From: Bigelowiella natans CCMP2755
Taxonomy: Eukaryota > Cercozoa > Chlorarachniophyceae
Direction of reading: 5' to 3'
DNA length: 64,000 nucleotides
NCBI GenBank assembly: GCA_000320545.1
Contig: ADNK01000770.1
Span: 36,001 to 100,000 of the forward strand
Positions 19,607-32,881 of this stretch are shown here, one piece after another (within the stretch, counting starts at the first letter, position 1; every line of letters begins with the position of its first letter). The notes under the pieces are model-generated. The model saw nothing but the letters and a program-made list of their open reading frames with translations. It ran no database searches and was not told the DNA's origin. The position numbers and the translations under genes are program-made.

Positions 19607-22600
19607 ATGGATGCGAAGGGGAACCATCATGGCACAAATATTTTCAGGGAACAACACCCTCTACTCCGTCGTTCTGAGACCACAGGTGGTCGGTTGAAGC
19701 GTCGATGTGGCCTTCTTTGCTTGTGTACATTGTCCCTAGTTATATGCCACCTCCTGCCGCAACAAGGCTTGTCGGGCAACATCAAGAGTAAACTGTCCGC
19801 CTCTCATTTTCCGTCAATATATGAAAGCTATCCTGCAAGTAATTTTGTAACGAGGTTGCGAGGGGGGGCTGCCTCAGCGCGATATGAATTCGGCCGCAAG
19901 GTTATACAACAGCACCTAATTAGTATCATCCATGATGTTAGCTCAGACGTATAAACGAACCTCGCATAATTGATTTAGGAATCTGCATCTGGTCATAGTG
20001 TTGGTGCAACCCCAATGGCACCTATGACCCCTCATTCCAATTCCTTCGGATCAACCATTACGATGAACTCAGCTGCCAGAAGCCCGAAGAGAGGCAACGA
20101 GCAGAGTTTTATTCCAAATGCCGTTGAATTATCACAGAACCAGACTAGTGAAGTGAATGCCATCGTTGGATCGGCGATTCGCGAAGGCAAAAGCTGCGCA
20201 GAGGTTACTCTTCGGTCGTTCGATTGTGCCATCATCTACACTTTATGAAATCATGAAGTGAATCAGAACGAGATATATGGTTTCGCCGTTACTTTCATAA
20301 GTCTTCTTTATTATTGTGGCAGATGTTTATCTACTCACACATAATTTGTACAGATCGGGTCTATTGCGAGAAGGGCCTGCATAGATGTGGGAGTGCCTGC
20401 AAACCAAGCATCGTTCGCTGGCGCCAAACTAGCGATGAGAGCTACAGCGGCTTTCCTTGCGAGGGGTGGACATTCTGCTGAAAGCATTATTGAAGCTGCA
20501 GAGGAGGTTGCAATTAGCGCTGGGTTATGGGGCAATGAGAAGAAGGTTCTAGCAAGGGACGCCATGCTTGATTCCGTTGTGGACGCTGTAATCGGAGGAA
20601 ACCGTGCCCCTCAGCATCTCTTCGAGGTGTTGATGCAAGAAGGTTATTCGTACGAAGACGCTGTGTGGAGGGCGACAGAGCTTGTTGCGAATCGATACTC
20701 AATTGTTGTGTTGGAAAGGCGTTCCTCTGCCGCAGATTTACTGGCCCTCTTGCGAGCGATGCTGAACGAGGGAGGGGAAGGGGACGGGATGTCGAAAGAA
20801 GCCGCCATAACTATGCAGTCGGAGGCTGCTGCGAGACTTGCTTTGGACTCCCTAGCAGAAGCCTCAGCCTTTGCGGGATTCTCAATCCAAGAAATTGTCG
20901 CCGTCCTCGAGGAGGTGAGGAAAGCTACTTCTTGGAAGAAAGCTGGAGCGGACATGGTTCGCTTGATGGCAGACTCCGCGATCAAAGCCGTCGTTAGGTC
21001 TAAGTTTCAATGGCAAGACATGAAGAGGTGCTTGAGAATTGCTGCGGCGATCGGCAAGGAATGCGGGATAACGGCGACCGAGGCTGATAAGAAAGCTATC
21101 GAAGCAATACTATCGCATGCAAAAAGTACAGCAGGAGCCTCAATCGAGCAGCTCGTCATGGTTGCCAAAGATATTAGGTTGTACGGCCTGTCCAGAGATA
21201 ATGCTGCTGCCTCCTCTTCCTCCACTTCGCAACTAAAGCAAACTAAGAGCTCTACTTCCGAGGGGGGGGCTGGAGGAGGCTACTACGAGGAGTCACCGGC
21301 GCTGGCTCTGCATGCTTGCTCGGTGGTCGCTGATATAGTGTGCGAAGATACGCTCTGTAGAGGTGCCAGTGTGGGCCTGGCGGCAAGGGACGCTAAAAAC
21401 GTGGTAACCGAGTGCGGTTTACAGAACACGGAGGTTGCAAGAACGGTCATCAAGTCAATCGTTAAATCAGTTATCTCTCTTGGGGGGTCTGAATCGGAGC
21501 TGAACGAGGCCATTCGAACCTCCATTGCAGAAGTCAAGTTGAGCACGACGCAGGCACAGGTCTTTGGGATAGCCAAGTCGGTTCTCAATAGTTTGAGGTC
21601 GATAACAAGCAGTGTCATCGGAATCGGAAGCACACGGGAGCTGTTCGCAGGCACGCGAGGCGCATATACTGCCGCAGAGCATAGGTGATAATGACGATAC
21701 TATTTTTTTTTTAATTATCGGCGGCGAGACTTTCGTAACGTGTGGCCCACCGCTCGGATACCTTCTTTTTTTTTTTAAGTACATGCATGAAAATCCTTTG
21801 CGGCCACGCTGGCTTTCCATTGCGGAGCGTGTATTCTTCTCTCCGTTATTGTCGTATGAAGTCCTCAGGAGGACGAGTTGGTGCTTTTCAAGCCACCTCT
21901 CCTTCCTTCCAACTTACTACTACTCAAATTTCCCCCTTCTCCTCCTCCTCACTTAGTGCCAAGGCGGCTGGAATGTCAGTAGCCATCCTGGCCGGTGATG
22001 CCGTAGCAAGTGCTATGACGGAAACAGGGAGGGGGGCAGTTGAGATCGTTCGTGCATGCCGAGTAGCTGTTCTGGCCACGGGGTTCTCTTCCGAAGAAGT
22101 CGATGAGATATCTGCACAGGCAACATGCAAGGCCATGGTATCCAGCTATGGGCAAGGGGTGAGTGTGAATGAGATGCTGGTGCGTGCTGAAGAGGTTAGC
22201 CGTGCTGCTGGGCTTGCCGAGGAGAGTAGCGTGAGGTTGATGGGACAAGTTGCTGCCAACTGTATTATTTCTTCGCAAGCAGCCGCCAGGGGGGCGTCCT
22301 CCTCCTCCTCCTCCTCCGCCCCCTCGTCCTCTTCACCGTCGTCAGGAGAGGGGTCACTCGAATCGACGACGGGGCGCAAGTCATCAAAGGTGGGATCTTC
22401 GTTTAGCAAGGAAGCCGCAATGCAGGCCTTGAGGATGATGGCTGCAGAGGCCCTTTATAACCAACCACGGAACGAGCAGAAAGTGTTAAGCCAAGAGAAT
22501 GTCGCGATGTTGACCAAGGCAGCCGCCGCCGTGGGCCTGAATCAGAGGGAAGCTATGCCTCTGCTGGATGAATTCAATATCTTTGCCACCGCCAATCATG

Positions 22601-24128
22601 CAATCGCAGCTCATGAAGACAACCTGCAACGAGTCTCAGATCTCATACTGGATCAAGTCATCCAGATCCTCTCCACTCATCATTCATCATCTGCCACCTC
22701 CTCCTCCCCCCCCTCCAGAGCGGCGATAAAGAACATGATACAGCTGCTACACAGCACTGTACGTGCCTCCGCAGAGGTGGTAGCGAGTCGCCGAAGATCC
22801 CCAGCCGATGTTGCCCACGTATGCATGCTGGTGAAGGAAGGCCTTTTGGCAGAACAAGGCCACTCGGAGGGGTCTTTCCCCCTCACCTTGTCTTTCGTTG
22901 CCATTGCTGAAGGGGTCTCGAGAGCAGGTGTCGGGGCTAGCTATCTAGGAGAAACTATCAAGGAGATCGTGGCACGGAAAGTGTTGGACGGGATCAATGA
23001 CGACGACTACGACGACGACGAGCAGCAGCACTTTTATGAAGGAGAGCGTGGCGCAGATCTTGCGAGGATGGTGGTCCAGGGAGTACACCATGCAATCACT
23101 ATCTATGCGAAGGCCTTGTTGCGGGGGGGCAAGTCGTTGTCCCAGGTTGCCAAAGCAGCGCTGGCCACCTCGCTCGCTGCCGATTTGGAGCAAAAGGTCG
23201 CAGGGCACGTGGCCGGGCTGGCATGCTCGCGTGTCGTGTTCAGCTTGGCCATGGAAGCAAACCGATCAGCCGAGAGCGTTGTCTCAGAAGTAACGGAGAT
23301 AGTTGAGAGCCTTCCTGCCAGTGTGATGGAAGGTGGTGGTGGCGGCGGTGGTACCACCGCCGTAGATTACGCGAGGGTTGCCGCGAATATGACTATCACG
23401 TGCCTCGCTGATTTCGTTGTAATGCGGCAGAAAGCGAGTAGCGGTCAAAACGCATTTGAACCCGACCAGCATGTGAGCAAGTGCATGGATGTCGCTGCGG
23501 TCGCCGGAATAGATCTGGAACAGTTTGAGGGGGCGGAGGCGGTGACAAAACTCATCCTCATCACGCTTGCAAATGCGATTATGGATACCACCTGGAGTGC
23601 CGCGGGTAGCAGCAGCAGTAGCGGCAGTTCAGCTTCTTCCTCCTCCGCCTCCTTTCCTTCTGCTCCTCTTGACAAACCTGCCCTGAGCCCTTCCAGCCAG
23701 CAAGACCTCATCACCACCTCAAAGCACATACTGCTTGCTCTAGGCCCGAGCATGGAAAAGGCGGCGATGGTGTCCAAGTGGCTAGCGAAGGTTTTGACGA
23801 CTGCCCAGTGCAAGCCAGAGTCGGTCGTCGAAGCGGTGATGCACGTGGCGGGCAACTTCGGGCTTCGTACGTATGAGGCTGAGGAGGTTTGCTTGGATGA
23901 GATTGCCAACGGTGCTATCTCTCACCGCTATACCCCCGAGGAGATAGGAGTGGCTGTAGAGGTATAGGAAGGGAAACGCAGCAGCAGCAGCAGCAGCAGA
24001 AGAAGAAGAAGAAGAAGTCGTAGCACATGTAGTACTCTTTTGGGGGTTTATGGTGTTATAACGGGGTGGAAATGGTGATGATGATTCTGGTGTCGATTCT
24101 TGTGTCAAACCTGGCTGTGTTACTTGTG

Positions 24129-24171
<43 letters not shown>

Positions 24172-24194
24172 ACTTGTTCTCTATATATTCTGAG

Positions 24195-24229
<35 letters not shown>

Positions 24230-26345
24230 CACCAAATCACCGCCAACTCAACTCCCTCAGGCAGCGGCGACATACCTTGGAAGAGATAGCGAAGATGCTG
24301 CCCGCACGGCAAGCAGGGCCTATATTCGGAGGAAATTTCCATTCGCGAGCAGCACACATGAGCTGGTCCGCAGTGCAATGGATGCGGCTGTTTCATGCGG
24401 CCTTCCCTACCCAAAGGCTGCACAGATCGTATCGGTAATAGCCGCTGAGGAAACGATGGAGTCATGCCTGGGGGGGGGTCGCATGTCATCGATACCGAGT
24501 GCAGTCGAAGCGGCCAAGGACGCTGCTCTCGCTGCAGGCCTACCGATGAAGGAGGCTAGCCAAATCACTGCGCTCGTGAGCGTTCGCGCGGTGGTGAGGA
24601 ATCAGCTCAAATCCGACGCATCCGTCATGACTACAGCCAAGAGCGCGGTGATGGCAGCGAAGCTTGCAGGCTTGTCGCCCGACGCAGCAGGTCTCACTTC
24701 GGCGACACTCATCAGTAAAGAGGTCGCAAATTGGATGCTCAGCGAGGAGGCCAAAAGGGGGCACAGCCCCGCCGTCGTAGGCAACATGGCTGCAAAGGCC
24801 GCGCTTGCGTGCTGGAGAACGTGCGAGTCTTTCCACCACGAGCATATTCCAAGCAGCGTGGTGAGCCAATGGCAGGCGGCTGTTGCCGAGGCGATGGTGT
24901 ACAACGAAGCCGCCCCGGACCACGTCATCGTTGCCGTGAAGGACCTGGCTATATCTAGCGGCATGTCCTCGTCGGAGAGCAGCCTTTCCACTGCCCGAAT
25001 AGCTACGCGAGCCATCGTGGACCATCACCTGCTTCAGGGCAGAGACCACGGCTCCACCGCATCGATAGCCAAATCGATAGCGCGGCTGTGCGGCCTGGAG
25101 GATCACAAGGCGTCCGTCGTGTCTGCTGATGTCGTCTGCAAGTCCATGATCAACACCATGGGCAACATCGATGACGTCTCGCTGGCACAAAATGCGCTTC
25201 GAGCTGTGCTCGCGACCGGCCTCACCACTGAGGAGGCGGCAAATATCACTGGGAGGGCGATCGCCCAGCCGATGGCAGAAAGGCTCATTCGAGAGGGCGT
25301 TGATACGTCTAGTGTGGTGTTGCGGCTGACGGATGCAGTGACTGCGTGTGGAATGGCGGACGAGAGCATTGTCAGGAGTTTAGTGGCATTTGCAACGGCA
25401 AAATGCGTGGCCGAGGGAAAAGCCGCCGCAGGAGAGTCTCCCTCGAACGTAGTCCGTGCAGCCCTCGAGGCAGCCCGTGAGGGAGGGGTGAAGAACAAAG
25501 ATGCCAGAGTGATCGTCACCAAAGTGGCGGTTAGAGCTGTAGTGGACGCTGCTGTGCGAAAGGGCGGGATTCGTGAAGTGTGCGGGGTGGCACGAGAAGC
25601 TGGAGCTGCAGTCGCAGATGTTGGATGGGACGAGGAGCACAATCAAGATGAGGTTGCGAAATCTGTTGTCAGAGCAGCGACCGAAGCCATGCTCGTAGCC
25701 GGAAGGGATCCCGGGGAAACTGTGGATAAAGCGAAGAGCCTGTTGAAATGCCTGCAAGACAACAACGAAGATACTCTTGAAGCTCCTTTCACGGACAATC
25801 AGAACCTCATGGTGGCGCAGATCGCAGCTCGAATCCAGGCCGAGCTGCTGGTAGAAGGAGGAACATTGCCCAGGCAAGTCGCGGAGCAGGCTAAGGAAGT
25901 AGCATATCTGGCGGGGGTAACTTACGCTCAAGCCGCTCGGATTGCCACCGAATCCACTATACAGGCTCTCGTGCACGATATGGTGCAAAAAGATCAGCTG
26001 CCCTCTGAGATTGCATCGGCAGCGACTGAGGCCGCACTAGCAGCAAAACTGTCCTTGAAGGAGACGGCGGTATCCTCCGTCGGTAGCATCATGCACAACC
26101 TCCACGGCGCTGCCGAGCAAGTTCGCGTCCGCTTTACTTCGTTCCCCGAGGGTATTGCGGGGATGCTAGCTGTGATGCAGGAAACGGGGAGAGTGATGTA
26201 CTATCTCGGCATTCTCGCGGTTCGCATCGCCTCGGTCCCCTTCGAGCTCTACAATTTTGTCTCTGAGCATCTACCCGATGAGGGCCGTCAGAATAAGAAC
26301 GGGGGTGGCGATGACAAGGAGGCGCGAGCGGATAATCCTAGCTGA
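19607..26345 (+). CDS. giant alanine-rich helical-hairpin repeat protein, probably plastid-targeted
   Basis: Exons 19607-19900, 19979-20203, 20354-21684, 21957-23961, 24261-26345, with consistent phases, give about 1,979 residues. The N-terminus has a basic stretch, a hydrophobic core (CGLLCLCTLSLVICHLL) and then a Ser/Arg-rich part with VTRLRGGAASARYEF, the layout of signal peptide plus transit peptide in secondary-plastid algae. The rest is a long series of degenerate units of about 45 residues, each two helices, typified by VEAAKDAALAAGLPMKEAS and AKSAVMAAKLAGLSPDAA: a small-residue helix, an AGL-type turn, an EA/DA pair, then a second helix with AV and a polar loop. Low-complexity Ser linkers split the array. 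A hydrophobic stretch near the C-terminus (YYLGILAVRIAS) may be membrane-active. I do not recognise the family; a HEAT/ARM-like solenoid scaffold is a guess. Confidence 0.8.
24133..24228. repeat. (GT)n and (ATC)n microsatellites
   Basis: GT run at about 24133-24170 and ATC run at about 24195-24228, both in the last intron (23962-24260) of the helical-repeat gene. Confidence 0.95.
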
Positions 26346-27568
26346 GGGAGCCGTTAGAAGAGCAGCTACCTAACTGCGTTCTATTTAGCATCGAAATAGT
26401 GAAGTAACTGTGCATGTGCAAGCTCATTTGCGGTAGGTGCAGAAGTAAGCGCACAGAGGGATCATAAATGCCTTATACACATGCACACGCACACTCGGAC
26501 CGCTACGACAAAGTGACAAGACAATATTACTGCACGTGATCGTAAAGCATTTACATTTCCACAAAGTAAGTACCATAGGAGATATATACATGTAGAGGAA
26601 TAACGCACCGCCCTTTCTAGCTTTTGAGAGGTATGTGCGCCAATGTAGTTATATTAGTACATCATATCATGGCCATTTATTTACAAGTAAAAGCCATGGG
26701 TAGCTAAACATGAGATGTCAGCGCAAATATTGTGTGTGTGCTTCATTGTTGTGCTTCAATTAGACATGTGTTAATGCTGGCTGCATAAAACTATAAATAA
26801 ACGCTTGTACGTATGGATTCGTATAGTAGTATGTTTCGATCTATGCGCATCATAATATGCAACATAGCATGGCTAAAGTCTGTGTGTAACAAACATACGT
26901 TTTACATACAACGTCTGCTGGATGTACCTAGGTACGATACGTATGTACATCTAGTAGCATAGGACATAGACGTTAACGCTAACTGCATTGGTGCGCAGCA
27001 CTGCTCATGCAATTATTACCTGCACTTAAAAAAGACCAACCCCGTAGCCCGTACTAGCGTAGCCTAGCGCTATCCGCAATAATCGTAATGTAACATCTTT
27101 GCATAGCTACATTATAGAATAACAATTGTGTCTACTATACTACTACAATTAATAAGCATTTAATCATATCGATCATTGTATCCGTCTCACAACATGATTA
27201 TAGGATTGTTATATTGTACAGTTGAAACACAACGACCGCAGCAGTAGGTAGTCATAGTGACTGTTTGCATTATTTATGTTTGAGGATTGTGAATATACAG
27301 TATCGGCCATGTGAAGATGTACCATGCGCTATGTATAGCTCAGTGCCAACGCGACGCGCGTTTGTATGTGTGACAAAAAATGTGGTACGATACGCGCACG
27401 TACAACGAGGATCAATTCAGCAACATGTAGATAGTAAAGCAAACCATAAGCCAATAATGCCTAGCTCGTCCTATAATGTGGCTTTATTATTATTATTTTT
27501 TTTTACTCACAAATACACGCATAGCAGTCTGGTAGCCCGTATGTAATCCTGAGGATCTATTAAAAGCA
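26346..27568. other. convergent intergenic spacer
   Basis: About 1.2 kb of AT-rich sequence between two convergent genes with many ATGCAT, CATG and TACGTA-type words. No coding or RNA gene could be supported. Confidence 0.5.
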
Positions 27569-28558
27569 CTACGGATCCACACTTTCCTCGTGAGCGATAG
27601 GCAGCCGTCTTCCTTTCCAGTCGATGGAATAGTTTCCTTTCTCATCTACTTCAATACTGTGAACTGAGAGCATCGAAAACACACAAAAACCGTCACGCAC
27701 CATCAGGGTGATTACTAAGAAACGTGATAAGGAGCACTTTAACAGATCATTACCAAGTGACTCCGCAATTGAGGAAGCTAGGACACCCATCATACTCTCC
27801 TGGGTCTTCGGTATCGTAACCTCGAGAAAGTAGAAGCAATAACAGGTGAATGATTCAACCAGTCGCTCATTACTCATGTGACGCCCCGAAAAGAGCCCCG
27901 AAAGGAGATTACGTACCGGATGGAACAGCGCCCCACTGGATTCGCAGTATTTCATATTGCCGGGAGTAAATGGAGCTAGTAGTGTTGCCCCTAAAATCAT
28001 ACGTATTAGTTCGTCGTCAACACGGGGGGAGGGGGTTCCCAGGGTTGGTGATCCTACCGAATCTGAGCTGTTCTTGCTCAGGATTCATGTCGGTGAATAC
28101 AACAGGAGAGACAGCGAATCGGCAGAAGTAGTGATCGTATAAGTTGATGCTGAGAAAGGAATAGCTGGGAAGATAATCCACGAAGTCCGCATTCCGTCGG
28201 AGTTGAGAGAAGAATCTGAAATTTAATATTGTTGGCAAGTATGATTACTCTGTGGTAATGCCTACCAAATCCACTACCTGTCCTTAAAGCGGTCGTCACG
28301 TATTTCACCCTCTAGAAAGTCCTCCTTGTCTATTCGAGCACGAAAAAGCCTCCCCTGTGGTGGTTGATAGCTCATCCCGTTGTTGACGCTGCATGCACGG
28401 TCGATTCACACATAACCCTACTGACCTTATTATTGACGTAGTAGAAGTAATGCCTCATCCGGTTAAGTTCGTCGTCTGGAGCTTATATACAGCATTGTGC
28501 AAAAAGTAGATATCAGGTTTAGCTCAGCTGTCCCACAATCCGATCAAGGGGCTCTAGA

Positions 28559-28607
<49 letters not shown>

Positions 28608-28939
28608 CGTGACTCGCCCTCACCAAAATGTTTACTTGCTACTACCTTTGTATGGGGAATCGTAGTTAATCCACTTCTGCCAGGGCTGCATGTCTCCCGG
28701 GCTCGGGCCCCCTCCCCTGGAAAGGTGGTGGTACACAAATCAGGACAAGTAACTATTTTCATGTCGATTCTGGATAGAAAGTACCGATTGCCACCGTCAG
28801 GTGTCGAAGAAGAAGAAGAAGAGGAGGAAGAGGATGATGATGATGATGCTGACGATGATGAATGAAATCGAGGTTTGCAGAAAAAGATGGGAGGAGGACG
28901 CCCACGTTGACTGCGGAGTAACGATGCGACCAGATTCAT
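27569..28939 (-). CDS. UPF0598 (C8orf82-like) protein
   Basis: Seven exons on the minus strand: 28939-28735, 28481-28426, 28354-28278, 28215-28058, 27990-27917, 27820-27754, 27663-27569; phases agree and give 243 residues. The order HYFYYVNNKGRLF, DRFKDRFFSQL, YSFLS, SPVVFTDM, GATLLAPFTP, GALFHP and DWKGRRLPI follows the UPF0598 family, whose human member is C8orf82 (216 residues, function unknown). The first exon encodes an Arg/Leu/Ser-rich leader (MNLVASLLRSQRGR) that looks mitochondrial, followed by a Ser tract. The donor of the first exon (28734) is less certain than the rest, so the N-terminus may differ. Divergent from the glutamine synthetase gene. Confidence 0.85.
28560..28603. repeat. 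(CTA)n microsatellite
   Basis: Perfect trinucleotide array within the first intron of the UPF0598-like gene. Confidence 0.95.
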
Positions 28940-29199
28940 CACAAAGCGATCACCACCAAACAATTAACGATGAATTTTGAGCCGATGTTACAGGGGGGCA
29001 GGGCAACAAGCAGCAGTGTGGGAAGGCACTCGTTCCTCGCCGACAACTTGCACACACAGCTCGTATGTGTGGAAAGGTATGATAAATCCCCTCGGATCAT
29101 ACCGCGCGACAACGATTTCGACCTGAAAATCGAATATTAATACGGTAGTTAATCGTAACAAATCTGCCCAAAATAAGAGCACCCACCACTGTAACAACC

Positions 29200-31251
29200 A
29201 TGCGTCGTCGTCGTCGTTGCCTGGACCCTATTTTTTCCTTCGTCTCTCGTTCGCTTCAAAGGACAGGGAGGAGGAGCAGGAGGAGGAGGAGGGGACTGTC
29301 GACCACAGCTGTGTACCCATCTCTCGAGGAGAAGGTCAAGGCTCTAAATTTGAAGTACCTTTTAGTTTCCTTCGACGATCTGTTTGGCGTCACGCGCTCC
29401 AAGCTGGTCCCAGCGACAGCTGCGGCGGAAGTTGAAGCTAACGGAGCCGGCTTTGCAGGGTAGGGGTAGACAAGTATATTGCCTAGCTTTTTCCGTCCGC
29501 ATTCTAAATCATGATTGTGTTAGGTTCGCAGCCAACTTCGACATGAGTCCAGCAGATGCCGATATGCTCGCCATGCCGGATTCTGCAACCCTCGTAATAC
29601 ATGATGGAAAGGAGATTAAGCTTTGATTCAATGGCATTTGATTCCTTCGATTTCAGTAAGATTGTTCGCGAATTGTTGCAAGGTTCGGTTGCCCTGGGAC
29701 AAGGAAATAGGCTGGGTTGCAAGCACGCTGGAAGTGAGGGGAAAGCCCCTGGCTCAAGGTGCTCATAATTTCTTTCTTGTTGCTTCGGAACACCCTCATC
29801 ATTCGATATTTTCACTCAGCTCCGCGAAATATACTGAAAAAAGCCTGTGAAAACTTACTTGGTGACCACAAATTGGTGCTGAAGACCGGGTACAAACGTC
29901 TCATACTCTGATTTTCGATCGAGTGTTAATAGAGCCTTGTGTTCTATAATAAGGGTAGAGTGCGAGTTCTTCTTATTATCTCCTGATGGAAAATCAATAG
30001 CCGATTCGCGTGACACAGCTGCGAAGCCTTGTTATGACCAACAGGCACTGATGAGGCAAAGAGGGTTGTCGTCCAAATTATGAAATTGTTTCCTGCTGCA
30101 ATTGGTTGAAATGTTGAAATTCATTGCATGGCTACTCACCCTTGTCAGATTTATTTGCGAGTTAAATGATGCCATGGGAGAAATGGGTAATGCGTACTTA
30201 TCATCTGAAGGAACTTATCGACAATGTACTTTGTATGCAATTTCGGTGTTTTTGTTGATGTCAGGAGGGTTGTCGTTGTTGTTTGTTCCTAATTATCGTC
30301 AGGATTTCCCCCTTACCAAACCGATCATGAGGATGCAAATGGGCAATTCGAATGCAATTGGGACTATGACCAAGCTCTTGTTCGTGCACCACGCTTCAAA
30401 AGTTTTGTTGTTGCTGCTGCTGCTGCTGCTCCTGCTGTTTTGCCCGAAAGAAGAGATGTAGATGCTATCCTTAAAAACCAATTGCCGATGTTGATTCATG
30501 CTATAGTTTTCTGTATCGATAATTGATTGATTTTTAGGCTTACTGATTGAATTCAGGTTACAGCTGACCGTCACACGCTGTTCAAATTTACTGTGCGGTC
30601 CCTAGCTGAGAGGCACGGTCTTCGAGCAACCTTCATGCCGAAACCATTTTCTTATCTCACAGGTAATGAGAGCAGTGATATTCTTCTTCGTTCCTAACCG
30701 TACAAGAGGCGAAGTAGCTGCTTTTCTTAAGTTTAATCTTCTCTATCTAATGTCTGGGAAATGATGCAGGGAACGGCTGCCACGCTCACATCACACTACA
30801 CCATGCGGGCTCAGGGGAAAATATCTTCAAAAACCCTGCATCCTCTGGCGATTGTGAAACTAATCTGCTGTCCCCTATTGGAAAGCACTTCGTTGCAGGA
30901 CTTTTAGAGCATGCCTCAGCACTTTGCGCGGTTGGTCAATAGATACCATTTCGTTTCCTCTGTCGTTGAATGATGAGAAAATCATTGCAAACTTGTTTGC
31001 AAAGAACTCCCGGTATCATCTGGTTTTCCTTCTTCTTTCGCATCCTCCTTCTCCTTATCATCACCAACACTATCCTCACAATCTTCTTCGTATTCTTCTT
31101 CTTTCATGATTTCTAACAATGCTATATATCAGATAACCAACCCATGTGTAAACTCATACAAGAGGCTCAGTGCCCCAGCCACCACTTCGGGAGCAACGTG
31201 GGCTCCGGTAGAGGATACTTACTGATGCTACTACATCAGCAGCGCTATATG

Positions 31252-31283
<32 letters not shown>

Positions 31284-31316
31284 ACTAGTAGTAGTAGTGT
31301 TAGTAGACTAGTAGTG

Positions 31317-31347
<31 letters not shown>

Positions 31348-32102
31348 GTTGCAGCATAGGTTTCTATCTGATATACCAAATAGATATCATTTATGTCCCA
31401 GTCCCATCACAGATTCTTAATATGATTGTTAGGCTTCAGCCACTTGGGCAGGAAACAACCGCTCTCACATGATACGCATCCCGGACGCGCCACGAATCGA
31501 GCTGCGACTTGCCGATATGTCCACCAACCCGTGAGTACTGAGTGTGCTATTCGGGACCGAGTGTTAATTAGGGAATATGCTGGGTGTACGTTTCAACAGA
31601 GCAGCAACAAGGACTCATTGGCTGCTGCTGCTGCTGCTCAAATCATAATAACAATAACAACAACAACAACAACGACGACGACGACATATCTTTCGCGTCT
31701 TGCACTCACTACTCTCCGCAGGGACCCGACACCTATATATGTCCACTTTTTCTGCTATAATTAAACAACACCTCTTTCAGCAACATGAATTTCTCCAGGT
31801 ATCTCCTGCCGGCTGCCCTACTCAGTGCTGGAATGAGTGGGGTAGAGAGCAAGATGGACCCTGGAAACCCACATAGCTCGAACGCATACGACGACGCAGA
31901 TCCTAACAAGATTTTGATCAGGGCGTCCACGTTACCGCAAAACCTGTTGGATGCATTGAGAGCTCTTGAGAAGGACTCTGTGATGAGTGAAGGCCTTGGC
32001 CTCGAGTGCACTACAGCTTTGATAAAGCTTCGAAAGGAGCAATGGCTGGATTTTACAAGGCACTTGACTGAATGGGAGCTTAAGAATACACTTGATTGCT
32101 AG
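29200..32102 (+). CDS. glnT: GlnT-type glutamine synthetase family protein
   Basis: Twelve exons: 29200-29459, 29524-29593, 29683-29758, 29820-29889, 29954-30067, 30149-30186, 30303-30379, 30557-30662, 30770-30930, 31133-31207, 31433-31530, 31799-32102. Phases agree throughout; only the donor at 30068 is weak. Recognisable glutamine synthetase blocks: GVTRSKLVP, FAANFDMSPADADM, RLPWDKEIGWV, ECEFFLLSPDG, YQTDHEDANGQFE, ATFMPKPF, GNGCHAHITLH, AGNNRSHMIRIP, RIELRLADMSTNPYL, then the GlnT-specific tail (LPQNLLDALRALEKD, RHLTEWELKNTLDC). The family ligates ammonia to glutamate with ATP, although GlnT-class members can use other acceptors. The first about 40 residues are Arg-rich (SRSLQRT, RRRRGLSTTAV), resembling a mitochondrial presequence. 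Confidence 0.93.
31254..31345. repeat. (TAC)n, (GTA)n and (GTT)n microsatellites
   Basis: Three trinucleotide tracts in intron 10 of the glutamine synthetase gene. Confidence 0.9.
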
Positions 32103-32881
32103 CGTCGGTGCATCGAAGGGAATTAAAATTCGTATGACGTCATAGAATATTCGCGTCATCTATCTACGATTCCTTACCATGTAAATAAATATAACCGCCT
32201 TTTTATATTGAAACATGCACATATGAATAGACTTTAATAGATCACAAGTTCTTTCTATTGCATTGCTATAGCTGGCGCGATTACTGCTTTACGTAATGTG
32301 CACTTCCGAGTCATGTATATAATGCATACGCGTGTGGCGCCTAGCTTTTACGCGGAATTACTTTTTATTTTAACAACACTATTATCGTACACATAATATG
32401 TAATAAAACGCACATGAGTGTCAACTAATGATGGTAGCAGGACTCATAGTATTTGGTAATTGCTCTGTGCCAATAATTTGCATACATGATGTTCAGTCCA
32501 CGCACTTGCATTTCAGAAGAGGCGAAACAGCATCTACCCGGTGAAGATTCAGTTTATTTGCATATAAGCGATGAAATTATATCAAGTACAGATTTTTTTT
32601 TTCACAATAATAAATAATCTGCAGCAGACGGAAGATCTTCACATATCCAAACCGGACATATTTCTGATGGAACCTCGAACTCTTCCTCGCTTCCTGCAGC
32701 AACTAGAACCGGTAACTATTCGTTGCAGAGGGAGCGATTGTCAATGTCATTTATGGAAAATAAGGGCGGGGGTCGCAAAGCAAAGGAGGCGGGATAGATG
32801 TACAAGAGGTGATAGTTTACACCTGGATGCCTTTCTGCTTCAACTTTTCTCCACGACCCCGTCCTGAGAACCCAGTACATT
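32103..32881. other. convergent intergenic spacer
   Basis: AT-rich 3' flank of the glutamine synthetase and GmhB-like genes; only short incidental open frames. Confidence 0.5.

Noticed and set aside
24540-25988. Long minus-strand open frames (up to 216 codons)
   Set aside because: They mirror the Ala/Val-rich coding strand of the helical-repeat gene and have no motif or splice logic.
28560-28865. Plus-strand open frame with poly-Thr and poly-Glu
   Set aside because: Generated by the CTA repeat and by the antisense of the Ser-coding tract in the UPF0598-like first exon.
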